This document shows, piece after piece, positions 38,580-51,498 of a stretch of 64,000 bases of DNA. The stretch's first letter is position 1. The number at the start of each line of letters is the position of its first letter. The notes below the pieces were generated by a model that saw only the letters and a program-made list of their open reading frames with translations, had not been told where the DNA came from and did no database searches. Made by a program: the position numbers and the translations under genes. Origin of the DNA: Paragordius varius (taxonomy: Eukaryota > Nematomorpha); contig OZ176059.1 in assembly GCA_964247055.1 (NCBI GenBank), positions 2,232,001 to 2,296,000 on the forward strand, read 5' to 3'.

Positions 38580-39070
38580 ATTCAAAGGAAAAATACTCAT
38601 ATAAAATTTATGATTTCTATAGTCTGAAAATCGCATATTTTTGGACTACTCTTAAATAACCAGTTTGTAAGCAAAAATGCTGAGATTACGCCATCATTAT
38701 TTTTAATATATGCTAGATTATGACTTTTCTCTATATATACATTTCTTACACCCCATACTTAATTGGTTATTTTTACTAAAATGCCAATATCAAAAGCGAA
38801 ATATTATTTTAATTAGAGATATGAGATAAATATTGCATCATCAAAATTTATAGAAAACGTGTTTTTATAAAGCGTTTATGTGCCGTTTAAGCTTTCAAAC
38901 ACCATAAATACGCTTCAAATTTTGTCAAAATATAAATTAAAGCATTAAACTACTTTTTTAATGTCATAATCTAGCATATAAAATTGTTATCACGTAATAT
39001 CGGCATTTTCTAGTTCCTTCTAAAAACTATTGAATTTGCGACTTTCAGAGAATCCATCCAAAATTTGAAG
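38580..39070. mobile_element. Long-inverted-repeat MITE, copy 2
   Basis: The left arm, around 38668-38730, reads 'aaaatgctgagattacgcc' then 'atatgctagattatgac'. The right arm, around 38950-39010, is its inverted counterpart ('gtcataatctagcatata', 'aatatcggcatttt'). It is homologous to copies at 2.39 and 43.45 kb. Confidence 0.6.
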
Positions 39071-39327
39071 TTTAATATAAATGATTTGCTTTTTAAATAT
39101 CTTTTATGACATAATTCTCTTTTGGCATGAAGCATTTAGCTTCTCTCAAAATATTTATTTAAGTTAATAATACTGGTTCATGGATCAATTACCGAAAATG
39201 GAAATATAACTCTTAAATTACTTGTGAGGCCCAAAAACAAAAGCATTATGATAATCCTGATACTATTAGAATTTATATAAATTATCAGGATAATTTTTAT
39301 GCAGTCCGAATTTGTACACTGTGTAAC

Positions 39328-39600
39328 AGGGGTTTTCAACCTGCGGTCCGCTGGCCGATTGTGGTAACCTAAATATTTCTGCAGCCCATAAGAAATCAAT
39401 TACAAAATTTTACTAATCTAATTAAAATAAATTTAACAAACTTTCTGAATAAATCTTTTTATAATTTGGCAATGAACTAGCCAAAATATTATAATAAATA
39501 GTAGTTTTTTTATATTTAAATCTGATAAAATATTTGTCAATGCCCATATATTTTGCGAATGCGGCCCGTGAAGCTAATTATGCGAGGGACCCTTGGTGAT
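39328..39600. mobile_element. Short hAT-type non-autonomous element
   Basis: The left end 'caggggttttcaacctgcgg' and the right part 'gcggcccgtgaag...gggacccttgg' are typical of hAT elements, whose ends begin CAGgGgt..CAAC with a sub-terminal 'tgcggcccgc'. No transposase. The right boundary is approximate. Confidence 0.6.
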
Positions 39601-40571
39601 TAAACAAATGCACAAAATAAAATAATAAATTTTGATTATGAAAATTTCTTATCACTTCTCAATATTCTTAGTGTTTAAGAAAACACGCCTTGTCAGAGAA
39701 TTAAATTGAGACTTTATTAGCAAGTATCTAAAAATTATACTGCTTCTATTTTTGCTCTTCAATAGCGTTAAATTTTTGAAATTTATTATCTAGCGCTCAT
39801 GAAAATATTTTATTTGATAGATACAATGGATAAAAAGAATATCTTAATGTTTTTATATTAAAATGTGTGAAGATTTTCCCAGTGTTTTTGGTTTTGGAGC
39901 CTATAAATAAACTAAAAAATTCACTATTTTATATTGAAAAAAAACGCAAAATTTGCCCATAATATTCCAAATATATTTTTTTGGTTATTATTTCAAAAAT
40001 AGTATAATATATAAGGTGACCAGACGTCCCGCTTTTGGCGGGACAGTCCCGCTTTTTCACACTTTGTCCCGCTTCCTGCTACGTTTTTAAATGTCCCGCT
40101 TTTTCACGATTATATAAAAAAATTTTTTTGAATACAAATAAATTTTTTTTTGTCCATTTAAATTTTTTATCATTAAATATCTTTAAAATCTATTCAATTT
40201 TAAATTAAAATTTTTTATTTTAAATTAAAAATATTTATTTTTTTCGAATTTATATCATGTGATTATACACTATACTTCCTACTACTACTGTCATTATTAT
40301 CAAAAAGCCAAGTTAATACCACAAATCTCTAGATTAAAAGACAAATTGATACCACAAATCGGTACCTTACACGTTTATTTAAAATTAAGGTGATATAATA
40401 TTTATTATACTAATATTTTAGTTTTATTACGTGCCAACATTATTAAAAAGCCAAATTAATACCACAAATCGGTAGCTTAAAAGACAAATTACCACAAATC
40501 GGTACCTTACACGTTTATCACAGAAAATTAAGGTAATATAATATTTATTATACTAATAGTAGTTAATAAAT

Positions 40572-42408
40572 ATGAGCACAAAAAGAGGTTGTAAATTCAA
40601 CGATGAATTAATGAAGGATTTTCCTTTTATTAAAAAAACGAAAAATGAATCATTTGTTAAATGTCTTATATGCGAAGGGGAATTCACCCTAGCACATGGC
40701 GGCAGGCATGATATTACAAAGCATATGGAAACACAGAAACATAAAAAATGTTTAGATATGGCGGCATCATCTTAAAATGAGCGATTTTTTTGAAAAACCG
40801 CTTTTGGAGAGGAAGAAAAGAATTTGGCACTGGCTGAGGGCGTGTTATCTTTTCACGCCGTTAATCACAATCATTCCTTTAGATCTATGGACTGTACCTC
40901 ACAGGTTATTCGCATGTTATTCCATAAAAAATTTACATGTGCCCGTACAATGGCTGAAGCCATTGTGTGCAATGTCCTTTCGCCACATGTATTTGCTGAA
41001 AATTAATTCCATATCGATATACTCCGATGCATCAAATCACCATGAAACAAAATTATTTCCCACTTTGATGAGTTATTTTGATTCAGAAACCGGAGTAAAA
41101 ATTAAAATTTTAGATTTATTTTCCCTACCCGGTGAAAATTCCGAAATAATATTTACTTCAATAATGCAAAAAAATAATTTAAAATACAAAATTATCGTAT
41201 ATTGCGCTGACAACACCAATATGAACTTTGTTGGAAAAGCAAGGAGAGGAACAAAAAAATATTTTTCATAAATTAACAGATAATCTAAATCAAAACATTA
41301 TTGGCGTTGGGTGTGCAGCGCATATAATACACAACGCTATTCAAACAGCTGCTGATTTGTTACCCCTAGATGTGGAAAATGTAGTTGTTAAAATATATTC
41401 ATATTTTTATATATACACGGTAGTTTTGTAACGCTTAAAGAATTCTGTGAAAATGCAGAAGTTCAATATCAAAAATGCTTGGATATTGTAAATCTCGTTG
41501 GTTAGCTTTTATGCCAGTATCGAAAGAATTTTAAAAATGTATGATCCTTTAAAATCTTTTTTATTATCACAGGACAAATATCCTACAACTTTAAAAAAGT
41601 TTTTTGAAAGTGATTCTTTAAAAATATGGTTAGATTTCTTACATAATCAAGCTTCTCTCTTTCAAATGTTATTAAATTTATAGAAGGTGACAAAATTTCG
41701 ACAATCGAAGTAGCCAATGAAGTTAGTAACCTAAAATTCCAATGTCAAGAACGGTTAGAAAATAATTTTATACCATTAACCATCCGCAATATAATAAATA
41801 ATTAGAAAAACAAGGCTTAATAAATCGCTAAGATATCCTGTACCATATAAAAATGTTTTATACAAACTGTAAAGATTATTTGGAAGACTGGACGACGCAA
41901 TTCAATGAAATTGATCATTTTCATTGGATAACATTAAAATCAGAATTTAATTGGTGCGATGTTCAAAAATCATTTGATTATATCTGCTCCCAAAAGTTAT
42001 CAAAAAGTAATCTTTCAGAAAATGATCTTTTTTCTGAAGTATCATTAGTTAAAAGATATATTAATAATGAAAAACTTAAATTATGGACAAAAATATACAG
42101 TAGAAAAGAAATGGTTGGAAATATTTCATCATTTTGAAGCCAACTATATTACATACAATAATATTTTAAAAATTGTGGAATTCGCATTATCTTTACCTGG
42201 AACCAACGCTGCTACTGAGCGCGTTTTTTCCACAGTAAATCAGGTGTGGACATCGGAAAAATCAAATTTAAATGTTGAAACTTTAAAGGCCGTTTTATCT
42301 GTCAAATATAATTTGACAAATTCTTGTGAAGACTTCTACAATATTTTAAAAAATGATGACAATCTGCTAAAACGCATTCACTCAAACAAAAAATATACCA
42401 AAGAATAA
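40572..42408 (+). pseudogene. hAT transposase, frameshifted
   Basis: The N-terminal part (40572-40770) has a BED-like/TTF zinc-finger pattern: CLICEGEF...HGGRHDITKH...H. Frames then alternate: 40824-41006 (HSFRSMDCTSQ...ARTMAEAIV), 40987-41271 (SIYSDASNHHETKLFPTL, with the DDE-core first Asp, and CADNTNMNF), 41228-41431 (GVGCAAHIIHNAIQTAAD), 41498-41683, 41853-42137, and 42067-42408 with the C-terminal hAT dimerisation motif (LPGTNAATERVFSTVN). At least four frameshifts or stops separate these pieces, so no full transposase can be made. It belongs to a hAT lineage common in arthropods. Confidence 0.88.
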
Positions 42409-42449
42409 AATATTTTCTTTAAAATTTTTGTGTAAAAAAATAAACAAAA

Positions 42450-43150
42450 TCACGTAAAATATTGTATAAGTCTTCATAATTTGTCAAATTATATTTGAAC
42501 ACACAAAATGTCTTTTATTCAATATTTAAATTTGATTCCGTGTCCTTACTTAATTTACTGTGGAAAAACGCGTTCAATAGCAGTGGTTCAGGTAAAGATA
42601 ATGCAAATTCTACAATTAAAATAATATTGTATGGAACATAATTTGTTTAAAAATGATTATTTTAACCATTTCTATCCTACGTATTTTTTTCTGTTGTCCA
42701 TAATATAAGTTTTCATTCAATATATTTATTTAATAATGAGACTTCATCAAAAAGTGTCATTGTGCACCGTCTTGTCTTCCAAATAATCGTTTCTGTTTGT
42801 ATAAAACATTTTTATATCCTGGCTATTCATTGAGCCTTGTTTTTCTGGATGCTTTATAATATTGCGATTAGGTTATGGTATAAAATTATTCTCTAACCTT
42901 TTTTGACTTGGAATTTTGACCTTTGTCCTGTGATAAAAAATAGGATTCTAGGAGATCACATTTTTATAAATATATCAATCGCTGGCAAAAGAGCTAACCA
43001 ACAGTTCTACAATATTCAAGCATTTTAACATCTATATTTTCCACATCCAGGGGTAACAAATCAGTAGCTGTTTGAACGTTGTGTATCTGCCAATAATGTT
43101 TTGATTAAGATTATTCGCTAAATTGTTAAAAATATTTTTGTGCCGCTTCT
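42450..43150 (-). pseudogene. Antisense partial second transposase copy
   Basis: Read on the minus strand, 43150-42450 repeats parts of the plus-strand transposase. 43090-43020 matches 41330-41390 (through 'ttcaaacagctactgatttg'). 42940-42850 matches 41740-41800. 42840-42720 matches 41840-41900 (through 'tataaaaatgttttatacaa'). 42610-42460 matches 42150-42350 (through 'tgcattatctttacctg'). It has many indels and a large part of the middle is missing. The two copies are convergent. Confidence 0.8.
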
Positions 43151-43444
43151 TGCATCACCCAGCGCACTTTGTGATGATTTCGTCTTTATTATTTTTTTCT
43201 AGAATATTAAAATCACTTCACCCTTTGTTCGTGCACATGGAAATTTATTGAATAAGGTACAAACAACCTGTGAGGTACAAATTTTTTTATATTTATAATG
43301 TATTTGTGTTAAAAATAAATAAATATTACAATAAATTTTTTGTATAAAAATTTTTGGTTGTACCCCCCAATGACCCACCCCCTTCTCAGATTTGTCCCGC
43401 TTTTTCCTTCAAAAAATCTGGTCACCTTAATAATATATCATAAA

Positions 43445-44290
43445 TATCATGGTGCTTTTGGTTTTGACCCTTACGATTGATATAAGAAAGTTGGCAAGTT
43501 CTCCATATCAGAAAATGGCAAAGTTTGGGCACATTTTTTTAAATATTCTTTTTGGTGAAAGCTAGAGGCTAGATTCCAAAAATATCACTAAAATATATCA
43601 TAAACTACATATAAAGAGCAAAAGTATTTAAAATAATTTTTTTAGATGTGGACTACGAAAGTCCAAAATTTTTCGCTCTTTAAAAATGGGCTCGTTTTAT
43701 TAAAATAAACTCTAAAATGCCGAGATTACGCGATAAAAATTTAAATATATGCTAAATTTTGATATCAACTGAAATTAATTTTAAAAAAATGCATAATATT
43801 TTCAAAATTAAAAATTTAAAATGGTGAAGCGTACTTCCTACAAGTTAGAACCGTATTAAAAAGTTTAAGATAATAAATTTTCTATATAATATTGCTGACC
43901 CTCAAAATTTTGTTTAAAAATTCGTTCCTCGTCAATTATGTCAAATATAAATTTTGTATGAAAAATTCCCAAAATTTAAAGTTAATAAACATGCAAATTA
44001 AAATTATAAAGCGATAGAAATGTTCATATCAGATTATATAACACTGTTTTTATACCGTTTCCATCCTACTCAAAACTAGTGTGAGATAGGTTCGAAATTT
44101 TTTGATAAAAAGTAAATTTTTCAGTATGCATTTTTTAAAAATATATTTTATGACAAAATTTAGTAAATATTTTAAATTATTATCGCGCAATCTCGGCATT
44201 TTTACTTAAGAGAACAAGCTTTCATAGAAACAATTTAGGATTTTTAAATTTTTAAGACTTCATTTCCTTTTGGGGTTCAATATCCCAGGA
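43445..44290. mobile_element. Long-inverted-repeat MITE, copy 3
   Basis: Starts with 'atatcagaaaatggcaaag' (about 43507). The left arm at 43700-43790 contains 'aaaatgccgagattacgcg'. The right arm, 44150-44240, is the inverted counterpart ('gcgcaatctcggcattttta', 'agagaacaagcttt'). Same family as the copies at 2.39 and 38.58 kb. Confidence 0.65.
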
Positions 44291-44339
44291 AATTTTGATT
44301 ATTTTAAAAGGTTTTACGGTATTAAGCCGAATTTGAAAA

Positions 44340-44800
44340 TAACTTTCTTAAGACTTAGATTCAAATTGGGGTATCTAATTACCCCAGACTAAGTTTGAGT
44401 TTTGACAAACTACAAAAGGAAACGGTCCCTTAAATTTATGCTTCTATCTTAATGAAAATTATATGAATATGCCAAAATATAAAAATTTTGTTTTGAAAAA
44501 AAGTTCCATGTCAAACTGCTTCAACGCCATTTTTATTTTACAAAATTTTTGCAAAAAGTGTAAAATTAACACTTCGTTTCAATTTGGGGTATCTAAATAC
44601 CCCAGACTAAATAAAAGTTAAAATTTAAAAAAAAACTACTGAAGGAAACGGTCCTATTTTAAATTTATGCTTAATATCTTAATAAAATTTTGTTTTGAAA
44701 AAAAAGTTCCATGTCAAACTACTTCGACGCCATTTTTTTTACTAAATATTTGCAAAATATCGTCTTCATTTAATTTTAAGGGTAAAATTAAAGCTAAATA
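44340..44800. repeat. Tandem duplication, ~235-bp unit, two copies
   Basis: The first unit is about 44340-44575 and the second about 44575-44800. Both share 'ggggtatcta', 'taccccagactaa', 'aaggaaacggtcc', 'aaaaagttccatgtcaaac' and 'cgccattttt' in the same order. AT-rich, with no open frame shared by both. Confidence 0.8.
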
Positions 44801-44804
44801 TTTA

Positions 44805-45430
44805 TTTAAAATATATCTAACGTCGATAAAAATAGAAAAAGTGGTTTACTTTGTATTATTTTTCAATTTTACCATTGCACACATGTCACGTTGACTAGAT
44901 TTCTACCTTTTAGTTTTAGCTTAAAATAAGTAATATCAAGTATTTTTGAATAAAAATTTTTATATATTTCGGTTTATTAATGTTATATAAGTGCAAAATT
45001 TTGCCATGGCTTCGATCCCTTTCATAATTGTTACAGAATTTAATAACAGGCCTGGGGTATTTAACTACCTCAATTTGAATCGAAGGACTAAAATGAATGT
45101 GTTGTATCCAAGTGTTAAAGCTAATTTTTAATTAAATTACATCTAAAATTGAAAAAATAGAAAAAGCGGTTTATTTTGTATTATTTATTTTAATTTCACC
45201 ATTGCACACATACCACGTTGACTAGATAGTAATAACAAATATTTTTGAATAAAATAATTTCTATATTTCGGTTTACTAATGTTAAGTGCAAAATTTTGCT
45301 GTGGTTTCGATTCCTACCATATTATAAAAGAAATTAAACAGGCCTGGGGTATTAAACTACCCCAATATGAATCGAAGGAGTAAAATAAATGTGTTGCATC
45401 CAAGTGTTAATCCTTTTAGGTGCATGATAC
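44805..45430. repeat. Tandem duplication, ~300-bp unit, two copies
   Basis: Unit 1 is about 44805-45120 and unit 2 about 45120-45425. Common landmarks in order are 'accattgcacacat', 'cacgttgactagat', 'atttcggttta', 'gtgcaaaattttgc', 'caggcctggggtat', 'gaatcgaagga' and 'atccaagtgttaa'. It follows the shorter tandem duplication directly, and both carry 'ggggtat...accccag' text. They may be parts of one repeat family. Confidence 0.8.
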
Positions 45431-45664
45431 AAAATTTTTAGAAAAAAATTGTATAAAAATTACCTTACACTTTTTGCCGCTATGTTTTTTGCTATAAATA
45501 GTTTTAAATCGCTAATGCAATAGGCAAATAAATGTAAATAGTTGGAAAATATAAATATTTAATTTTAGGAAGCTTTCAGGCCACATTATAACAGCCAATT
45601 GATATATTTTGGAATTTTAACTATTATATCTCTCATAATTTTAGTTTATTACAAAATTAATTTA

Positions 45665-45667
45665 CCC

Positions 45668-45698
<31 letters not shown>

Positions 45699-45700
45699 AA
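45665..45700. repeat. Homopolymer tract C24-A12
   Basis: 24 consecutive C residues (45665-45688) are followed by 12 A residues (45689-45700). This is very unusual in such an AT-rich region and prone to length error or assembly artefact. Confidence 0.95.
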
Positions 45701-46040
45701 CGAGGGCAAAAATTGAAAAGGTAATCAAGTGTTAAACATATTTTATATTTTGTGCGTATATGATATTTTTTAGAGATTTTTAAAATCAAGCATTCAGCTT
45801 CCAAAAGAAAAAAATTGCAAAAAATGTTTAAAATTTTGCCGTTATTTGGACACTTACCACGAGAGTAAATAACCTTCTTATAGCGCTCGTAGGGCGAAAA
45901 AGCATTAATATATTTTGATAATTCTATTAGAATATATATATTTCATTAGGTTATTTTTTATACCGCTCTGTTTTAGACGCTGTGTATATGATAATATCAT
46001 TAATAATTTTTTTTGAAATGCATTAACTTTCACTAAATTT

Positions 46041-46670
46041 TCCTACCTCCAGATGCCAGTGGCAGAGGAGTGTCAAGAATTGTTAACTATCTCAACACAT
46101 AAGGGTTTTTTTAGATACAAACGCATGCCGTTTGGACTGGCCACGGCACCTATCATCTTCCAAAGAGTGATGGAACAAGTGCTGGCTGAAAGTCCGGGAA
46201 CTTGCGTATATTTAGATGACGTCCTAGTGACTGGTAGGACGGAAAATGAGCACATTAACAATTTAAATAATGTATCAAGTCGTCTCGATAAGGCCGGATT
46301 TAAATTAAGACAAGATAAAATAATGATAGGCGCAGAATCAGTAAACTATTTAGGGTTTGAAATATGGAAAAAGGGTATAAGCCCCTGTGAAAGCAAAATC
46401 AAAGCAATTAAGGAACTAAAAAGGCCGGTAGATAACGTAGTTTTTTAGGTTTTTCGACATTTCATGAACGCTTTATACCAAAATTACAAATGATAGTCGG
46501 TCCCTTACATGAATCAACTAGTAAAAATACGAGATGGTGTTGGACCGAGAAACATGAGAAAAGCTGGTTAGCAGCTAAGAATTTGTTAAGCGAAAAAGTG
46601 TTAACACCATATAATTCGAATAGGAAATTGATAATAGAAAAGAATGTTATTCAATTACCAAAAAAGTAGA
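46041..46670 (+). pseudogene. Ty3/Gypsy-type reverse transcriptase fragment
   Basis: The frame, from about YLQMPVAEE, covers RT fingers/palm motifs: THKGFFRYKRMPFGL, APIIFQRVMEQV, the catalytic YLDDVLV, and NYLGFEI. It then shifts by one base in a T run near 46441-46447 and continues in another frame as FSTFHERFIPKLQ...NTRWCWTEKHEKSW...YNSNRKLIIEK, the RT/RNase H connection. It is truncated at both ends. No gag, integrase or LTR was seen nearby, so it is a dead retrotransposon fragment, about 250 bp upstream of the first aminoacylase exon. Confidence 0.88.
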
Positions 46671-46854
46671 TAAACTTTTTTATAAAAAAAAATTAACAAA
46701 ATGAGAATCTTGATACCTTTTTGCAAAAAATATATTTTTTACTAGGATGTTTATTAATTTCTAAATAATGTTAAATGGAAAAATATCGAATTTTTCTAAA
46801 ATAATTAATATTACTTAATATCATTTGTGCATCAGATCTCAACATGCGTAATAA

Positions 46855-49018
46855 ATGCTTTCATTAATGCGTCTGTTTTTAAATTTAAATTTAAATTTTT
46901 TTATAGTGACTGTTTTAAAATCGTCACTCTTTAATTTTCAGTACATATTTGATAATAATGATAACGAAGTTACTATCAATATTAATAATTCAACTCAACT
47001 AATAACTTCTAAAGCTAATAATTCCGAAAATCAAATATTTAAATCTTTTAAAAGCCTAACAAATGATGAAGAAATCATACAACGGTTTCAAGAATATTTA
47101 CGGATTAAATCTATGCACCCTGATCCAGATTACAGTAATTTATTTATTTATATCCGATTCCTACCTAAAGCAATATAACTTATGTCTGATATTAAAATGT
47201 AGTTAAAATGATTCAAACGATTTTTAACTTGCACCTTTAACCATCATTTCTTAATTGTATTAATTTTTTTTATTTTTGGATATTCTTCATAATATATGCA
47301 TAATTTTAGTTATTTTCCCATTTTAGCTTTTCAAATATAATTTAAAATAAATATTTACGATAGAATCATGCATAAAGTTCCTCAAGCAACAAGCAGACGA
47401 AATTGGAGGATTAGAATTTCAAGTTTTAGAGGTTTTTTATAAAATATTTTTCCTAATTATAATTGCTTATTTACCTACCCTTTTTAACATATTAAAGTTA
47501 TAATTAATATTATGCTACAATTATTTTAAATTTATTTAATAATAATTTTTTTAAGCTTCATGTTTAATTCGGTTAAAATGAATGATTTGATGAATTTAAA
47601 TTATTTTTGGATATTTAATATAAATATTTCCATTCCGATTTGATTAATTGGTTATTTTTTAAATAATTAATTTTTTCTTACGAAATTTTTACACAACAAA
47701 CTTTATTTTGCAGTTAGTCTATCCTTTATTTAATGTACCCTATTCTGTTTTAGCCGTATTTCATTTTTTATATAACTTTGGGTTTGGGTAATACATTAAA
47801 GACAAACAATTTGTTAAAGCATTTAGCACTAATTTTAACTAAATCGAATAGCTAAAAACATTATATTAAATCATGTTTAAAACAATTGTATATATATACA
47901 TACCGTTTAGTTTTATCTAAATCTTTTTTTAAATTTAATTATTTTCATATTAATTAAGATAATAAAAATTATATTTACATTGCGTCATCCATATGTTTTC
48001 TGTGTTTGGATCCAAAAATTTATATTTTTAGCTTCGTAACGAAAATTCAGCAATGCCAAATTTTTCAGTTTATTTGATAATATTATAGCAGTTTTTAGGT
48101 CCAACTCTATAATATTATGTTTATTCTCTTATATTTTTAAATTTTATATATCGTCAATTTGCTAATTGCTGACCCTAACTTAAACCCATAACTTAAGGGG
48201 GGTGTGGTATCATTTAATGTAATTTGATACCCTATGAATTTACCACAGCATAATAATACATAAGTAGAAATCATTGTTGATTTTGTCATTTGTCCAATTT
48301 TTATAAAAATGTATAATTAAAAAAATGAGAATGAGATTAAAAGATATTATACCTCTTTGTTAACGGAAATTAGTTTTATCCTGGCAAACCGATAGCAATA
48401 ATCACATGGAAAGGATCGAATCCGGATTTACCGGCTATAGGAATGCATTCACATACTGATGTGGTTTCCGTTTATCCAGTATATATATGAATTAATAAAT
48501 ATTTTTGTTTTATAATATAAAAAATTTATATACCATATAAATTCAGGAGTATTGGTTACATGATCCTTTTCAAGCAGTTATAACTGAAAATGGAAATATA
48601 TATGCCAGAGGGACGCAGGTATACATTTTATAACCCAAAACCAAAATTAAATAATTAATTCAAACAATAAAAGATATGCGCATGCGTGTGGTTAAATAAT
48701 TATAATACCCAATATCGTCTGCTTTTAATTTCAAAACGAATTTGATTGCTTTTTACTGAATTTTTATTCTTAACACTTCATGACCTTTTCACTTTTTTGT
48801 CCGTGATGACATGTTGGGTTAGTGTTATTTGATATCCCAGAGGTAAATTATGTAATTATACTACTGTTTGAAAGTTATTTTAGTTAAAATTTAATGATCA
48901 AACATTGTTCTCATGTATTGGACAATAAGCCTTCATTTTTAACAGTTCTGTGATTTCTAGAATCTATAAATGGGACATCTCCAAAACAATTGAAACGAAC
49001 AGCTGATATTAAAATCAA

Positions 49019-49053
<35 letters not shown>

Positions 49054-50290
49054 CAAGTTTCTGCTGGTAAAATTTAACCTAAAAGCTTTTTTGAAGTTTA
49101 TTATAAACATTTTTTGACCATAAAAGCATTTCTATGGCATTAGCGATTTAAAAATATTTTAAGCAAAAAATGGTGGAGAAAAAGTGGAATGGGGGATTTT
49201 TTTACAATTTAACATTTTTAACAATTTTTTTTGTACAATCCACCTTAAAGGATAAAGAAAGCTTATTTTTTAAATTCGGCTAAATACCTTATATCCTTTT
49301 TAAGATATTCGAACTTTGAATCGCTTTGGGATATAAAACTACCCCAAAAGATCATGGACTATAAGTGAAATAATTATTATTATCCAATATAGCAATTAAA
49401 GTTTTTGAAGAAAACTTGTTTTTGCCAAATAAAAGTTCAGTTATAATAAATTATTTAATATTTTAGACATTTATTATTTTTCATATTTATCCTATTTATT
49501 CAGAATTTATTCTCCTTTTCAAATCTATCCTTTTATATTAATATACGTTTGAACATTTCGATTTCATCCTGCCAATTCATTTAAAATAAAATATGTTTTT
49601 TATATTAATTTCAAATTGATTATTTTTTTGGCATACTCTTACATTTTTTTCTGATTTATTACTAAATTATCGCTATTTCTATCTAATAAAATGTAAAATC
49701 TCAAGAAAGACTGATTTTTAATTTTTTCAGTGATTTTTAAAAATGCAAATCAAAAATTATCTATATTATTTGATAGTTTTTATTAAATAATTACAAATAA
49801 TCCAAAAAAATAAAAAATATTGAATAAGGAGTTAATTTGTCCTAAATGCATAATTACTATAATGCAACTGAAAAATTGGATCAAGTTAATATATTAATAA
49901 GTAAAATAGAAAGTTTATGGTGAAAAAAAGGTGAATTCGAATTACAGTATGAGTAAGTAGACATTGGAAAGTTATTAATTATTGCCAAATAGCATATACA
50001 ACAAAGGGAAGTGTTATTGGTTAGTTATTTTTATCCAATAATAATTCTCTTTGCTGCATATTAAGTTATAAATATACACACACCGATTATTAAATTTTTA
50101 TAATTTTACTCATATATTACTTAGGATATGAAAGGAACCGGGATGCAGTATGTATAACTTTTATATTTGTAATCCTTTTTTATTAATAGCAACGATGTTT
50201 TTCAGTTTTGAAAAAGGTGGTTTTTACATTTATAACCGTATATTTTTTATTTTTATCATCTAACAAATGGTAAAATGAATTTTTGAAATC

Positions 50291-50328
<38 letters not shown>

Positions 50329-51467
50329 GTTATAATTTACAGTTTAACAATTTATTTTTCCAACAAAAATCAGATATCTTGAAGCTATCCGTAAATTAAA
50401 GGAACAAAATTTCCAACCTACCCGCACACTTCATATGCTTTATTTACCTGGTATCTCAAATAATATGTATCATTTAAAATCACAATTTTCTGCAATAAAA
50501 TTGATTAATTTACTATATTCAATCGAGAATTCTAATAACTTTTTAAAAAGGAGCATAGAGTTAGATATTCACACATATAAAAATTAGCGATAACGGTTTA
50601 TACGGACTAATTTTTTTCGATATTGTTATGGGATTGTGAAAAAATCAGTTTTTTTCATATTATGGTAAGGACGAATTGTGTGAGAAGCGTTATAGAAATA
50701 ATAGAAATAATATTTAGTATAGGTGGCAAAATTTTTAAAAATTAGTTTTATGACTTTGGATTTAATCAGCTTAGCCCCACAAAAAAGTTTAATAAAATCA
50801 ATTTTCGCAAAAAAAAGTTTTTTTGGAAAAGGATTAGCTTACGAATAAAAGTTAATTTTAGCCTTTACGTATTGTGTTTTATATCGATATCTAGATCAGG
50901 GGTCCCCAACATACGTCCCTTCTAGATACATTCTGTGCTGCCCGCTAAAAATTTGGAAACCCATAAATTGCAAATATATCCTCATTTTCTGAATAAACCA
51001 ATTTAATTGGCAACAAACTAGAAAAAAATATAATGAATTTGTGTTTGAATTTTACAGTCTCTTAAGTTTGCAATCTTTAGAAATATTTATAAAAATTCCT
51101 ATATATAATATATATTTCAAATGCGGCCGACGTAAGCCATGTAGTGTTGGATATCCCTGATATAGTATAAATTATGTATAAAATACCTTAAAAATCAATT
51201 TGTCTCTCTACATAAGTCGAATAAAATAATCTTATTTGGGGAAAAAACAGCATATTCTTGCAAAAATAAACAAAATTTTCACAAATTTTCAAAATATTCA
51301 AAATATATATGTAGATGAAGAAATTGGTGGGGCTCATGGTATGGAAGCGTTTACGAAATCCGCCCTCTTTGGGCAACAATACAAATTCGCCATGTTTTTA
51401 GGGGAGGGTAGGCCAAGTCCCACAAACGCATACATTGTTCACTATGCCGAACGTTCTGTTAGATGTA

Positions 51468-51498
<31 letters not shown>

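Larger units (their letters stand above)
40004..43437 (+). mobile_element. hAT element, 3.4 kb, with perfect 8-bp target duplications
   Basis: Terminal inverted repeats TAAGGTGACCAGA start at 40012 and end at 43429. Each end is followed inward by 'tgtcccgctttttc'-type text. Immediately outside are identical 8-bp sequences ATAATATA (40004-40011 and 43430-43437), the hallmark of hAT insertion. Inside is a transposase with frameshifts (40572-42408, +) and a second, partial, antisense transposase copy (about 43100-42450, -). The intact target duplication suggests the whole composite moved as one unit, or that the inner rearrangement happened after insertion. Confidence 0.92.

Noticed and set aside
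46073..46261. Minus-strand open frame
   Set aside because: Shadow of the reverse-transcriptase fragment on the plus strand.
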